Shown: piece after piece, positions 4,888 to 7,032 of the stretch | Position numbering within the stretch: position 1 is the first letter of the stretch | Layout: each line of letters opens with the position of its first letter | Source: an uncultured Eubacteriales bacterium | GTDB lineage: Bacteria > Bacillota > Clostridia > Oscillospirales > UBA644 | Direction of reading: 5' to 3' | DNA length: 7,032 bases | Assembly (NCBI GenBank): GCA_934486965.1 | Contig: CAKSQP010000078.1 | Coordinates: 1-7,032, forward strand | Program-made: the position numbers and the translations under genes | Notes under the pieces: generated by a model | Database searches by the model: none | What the model was told of the DNA's origin: nothing | What the model saw: the letters and a program-made list of their open reading frames with translations, nothing else

Positions 4888-7032
4888 TACTTGAAGTAGC
4901 GGACAGCCGCTTCAAACATTTTTATATCGTAATTTCCCGGAACGTTTTTGTAAAGACCTTCTCCGGTCCTTTCGCTGTGTCCCATTTTTCCGAAGACCCT
5001 GCCGTCGGGAGAAGTGATCCCCTCTATTGCGAACATCGAGCCGTTCGGATTGAAGCGGACGTCGCCCGTTGCGTTTCCGTCAAAATCGACGTACTGAGTT
5101 GCTATCTGACCGTTTTTAGCAAGTTTTCGGATAAGAGCCTCGCTCGCAAGAAATCTGCCTTCGCCGTGGGAAACGGGAACAGAGTAAACGTCGCCGACCT
5201 CGGTCAAAGCAAGCCACGGAGATTTATTCGACGCGACCCGCGTTCTGACGATTTTCGATTGGTGGCGCGCTATCGTGTTATAGGTAAGCGTCGGGCAGTT
5301 TTCGTCGGTGTCGATAATTTTGCCGTAGGGCACGAGACCGAGTTTTATAAGCGCCTGAAAACCGTTGCAGATACCGCAGATAAGTCCGTCGCGGTTTTCA
5401 AGAAGATCGGAGACCTTTTCTTTTATCTCGGCATTTCTGAAAAACGCGGTGATAAACTTTCCGCTGCCGTCGGGTTCGTCGCCGCCGGAAAATCCTCCGG
5501 GTAAGAATATCATCTGGCTTTCGGAAATTTTGGTTGCAAGACTGGAGACCGATTCGTTTATACCATCAGCCGACAGGTTATTGATAACGAATATTTCCGC
5601 TTCGCCGCCCGCGCGGTCTACGGCTTTCGCACTGTCGAATTCGCAGTTTGTACCGGGGAAAACGGGAATTATGACTTTCGGTTTTGCCGCCTTTATCGCA
5701 GGCGCTTTCCTTTCGGTCGCAGAATAGGAAAACGTTTCGAAAGTTCCCTTTTCGTCGGGAATATTGCAGGTATAAACGCTTTCGAGTTTGTTTTCGTAAT
5801 CGGAAAGAACGGAGGTAAGCGAAATTTTTTCTCCGCCGCAGGAAATTTCCTTTTTATCGGTAACGTAGCCTATAAGTTCGGCGTTTTCGGGTTTTTCCGC
5901 GGTTTCTATAATAAACGAACCGTATAAACAGCCGAAAATCGTTTTAAGGTCGGAAACCGAATAGTCAAAACCGAGCATATTTCCGAAGCACATCTTCATT
6001 ACCGCCTCGGCAATGCCGCCGAGAGTCGGAGTATAGCACGCGACGGCTTTTCCGTTTCTTACGAGAGAAGAGACCCTGTCAAAAACGGAAAGGAGGGACT
6101 TCGTTTCGGGAAGTCCGTTCTTATCGGTTTCGGGCTTTATAAGATAGACCCCGTCCCCTGCCTTTTTGAATTCGGGAGAAATTATATTCTTTATTTTATC
6201 GGTCGTTACGGCAAAGGAAACGAGAGTCGGAGGAACGTCGAGGTTTTCGAACGAGCCGCTCATCGAGTCTTTTCCGCCGACAGCGCCTATCCCGAGATTT
6301 TTCTGCGCCTCAAACGCGCCGAGAAGCGCCGCAAGAGGTTTGCCCCAGCGCTTTTCGTCTCTGCCGAGTTTTTCGAAATATTCCTGAAAAGTAAGGTAAA
6401 CATCGTTAAAATCGGAGCCTGTCGCAATCAGTTTGGAGACCGATTCGACGACCGCAAGATACGCGCCGTGATAAGGGCTTTCGGAGGTGATAAACGGGTT
6501 GTAGCCCCACGCCATAAGAGAACAGGTGTCGGTATCTTTTTTCTCGACCGAGACTTTCTGGACCATTGCCTGCACGGGAGTAAGCTGATATTTTCCGCCG
6601 AACGGCATGAGAACCGAGCCTGCGCCTATCGTCGAATCGAAACGTTCGGAAAGCCCGCGTTTCGAGCAGATATTGAGGTCGGACGCAAGTTTTTTCATAT
6701 TTTCGGTAAAGGAACCGGAAATTTCTTTTTCTTTTATCTGGGGAGCGGCGACTTTAACGTCGATATGCTTTTCTGCGCCGTTGGAATTTAAGAATTCGCG
6801 GCTGATATCGCATATCTTTTTGCCGTTCCACGTCATTGTGAGCCGCGGTTCGCTTTTTACCTTTGCGACGGGAACCGCCTGCAAATTCTCGCTTTTTGCA
6901 ATTTCAAGGAAACGCAAAACGTCTTTATTTTCGACGACGACAGCCATTCTTTCCTGCGATTCGCTTATCGCAAGTTCGGTGCCGTCAAGTCCTTCGTATT
7001 TCTTGGGAACTGCGTTGAGGTCGATATCAAGC
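4887..7032 (-). CDS. purL: Phosphoribosylformylglycinamidine synthase (FGAM synthetase), C-terminal part, gene cut by window edge
   Basis: This enzyme carries out the fourth step of de novo purine synthesis: FGAR, glutamine and ATP give FGAM, glutamate and ADP. About 714 codons are visible and the frame is open at base 7032, so the true start lies outside. The first in-frame Met (6945-6947) is internal, because it is preceded by ISESQERM, a conserved PurL block. Numbering from that Met, the second half of the synthetase core has PFGGKYQLTP (115-124), PYHGAYLAVVES (158-169), GGKDSMS (224-230) and TPTLGGIAEAV (306-316). A class I glutaminase domain starts near residue 422 with VIIPVFPGTNCEFD. 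Its nucleophile is Cys527 in GICNGFQAL, and the His657/Glu659 pair is in GHSER. The fused glutaminase marks the long single-chain PurL (about 1,200-1,300 aa in the family), not the split PurS-PurQ-PurL of Bacillus. It is co-transcribed with fhs, whose product feeds the same pathway. Any purine riboswitch or PurR site would lie upstream, beyond the window. Confidence 0.96.
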   Translation of the reverse strand, partial: LDIDLNAVPKKYEGLDGTELAISESQERMAVVVENKDVLRFLEIAKSENLQAVPVAKVKSEPRLTMTWNGKKICDISREFLNSNGAEKHIDVKVAAPQIKEKEISGSFTENMKKLASDLNICSKRGLSERFDSTIGAGSVLMPFGGKYQLTPVQAMVQKVSVEKKDTDTCSLMAWGYNPFITSESPYHGAYLAVVESVSKLIATGSDFNDVYLTFQEYFEKLGRDEKRWGKPLAALLGAFEAQKNLGIGAVGGKDSMSGSFENLDVPPTLVSFAVTTDKIKNIISPEFKKAGDGVYLIKPETDKNGLPETKSLLSVFDRVSSLVRNGKAVACYTPTLGGIAEAVMKMCFGNMLGFDYSVSDLKTIFGCLYGSFIIETAEKPENAELIGYVTDKKEISCGGEKISLTSVLSDYENKLESVYTCNIPDEKGTFETFSYSATERKAPAIKAAKPKVIIPVFPGTNCEFDSAKAVDRAGGEAEIFVINNLSADGINESVSSLATKISESQMIFLPGGFSGGDEPDGSGKFITAFFRNAEIKEKVSDLLENRDGLICGICNGFQALIKLGLVPYGKIIDTDENCPTLTYNTIARHQSKIVRTRVASNKSPWLALTEVGDVYSVPVSHGEGRFLASEALIRKLAKNGQIATQYVDFDGNATGDVRFNPNGSMFAIEGITSPDGRVFGKMGHSERTGEGLYKNVPGNYDIKMFEAAVRYFK

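Noticed and set aside
4977..5727. Plus-strand frames of 175 and 120 codons
   Set aside because: They lie antisense to the PurL glutaminase domain and overlap each other in different frames, as shadows do.
4887..6947. PurL starting at the Met codon 6945-6947
   Set aside because: The frame stays open to the window edge, and the residues before this Met form the conserved PurL block ISESQER. The Met is internal and the gene is partial.
1..7032. Mobile element, CRISPR, toxin-antitoxin or defence system
   Set aside because: All four genes are core metabolic or DNA-maintenance genes in tight operons. There are no transposase, integrase, terminal repeats or spacer arrays, and no visible change of base composition within coding DNA.

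Overview
The window is a stretch of bacterial core genome with every gene on the minus strand: the end of a purine-biosynthesis operon, then a separate two-gene operon for a type IIA DNA topoisomerase. The single-chain long PurL, the formate-tetrahydrofolate ligase of Firmicutes length (557 aa), strong purine-rich Shine-Dalgarno sites, a near-consensus sigma-A promoter and the particular divergent topoisomerase pair all point to an anaerobic member of the Clostridia (Bacillota). The GC content is moderate, with AT-rich intergenic DNA. I cannot name the genus from this window.

Right part (7032 down to 3202, read on the minus strand): the C-terminal ~714 codons of purL (FGAM synthetase, cut by the window edge), followed after 11 nt by fhs (formate-tetrahydrofolate ligase). 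The purL stop codon runs into the fhs Shine-Dalgarno site, so the two are co-transcribed and probably translationally coupled. The unit ends at a strong intrinsic terminator (3155-3183). The two products belong together: Fhs makes 10-formyl-THF, the one-carbon donor for two formylation steps of the purine pathway in which PurL acts.

Middle (2911-3201): an AT-rich intergenic region with the fhs terminator, two adjacent imperfect direct repeats, a 7-bp-arm inverted repeat, and a sigma-A promoter (TTGACT, 17 nt, TATAAT) firing into the topoisomerase operon.

Left part (2910 down to 1): a ParE/GyrB-type ATPase subunit (657 aa) and, 15 nt downstream behind a strong Shine-Dalgarno site, the first 307 codons of the ParC/GyrA-type cleavage subunit. 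Both keep the catalytic residues but show substitutions at conserved and drug-contact positions (DFGRGIP for DNGRGIP, GLNGLG for GLHGVG, Ala at the quinolone Ser83 position). This fits the second, topoisomerase IV-like pair of Clostridia rather than the housekeeping gyrase.

I see no RNA genes, mobile elements, CRISPR arrays, toxin or defence genes, or plus-strand genes. Nothing supports an undescribed system. The most unusual material is the substitution pattern of the topoisomerase pair and the repeat-bearing promoter region.
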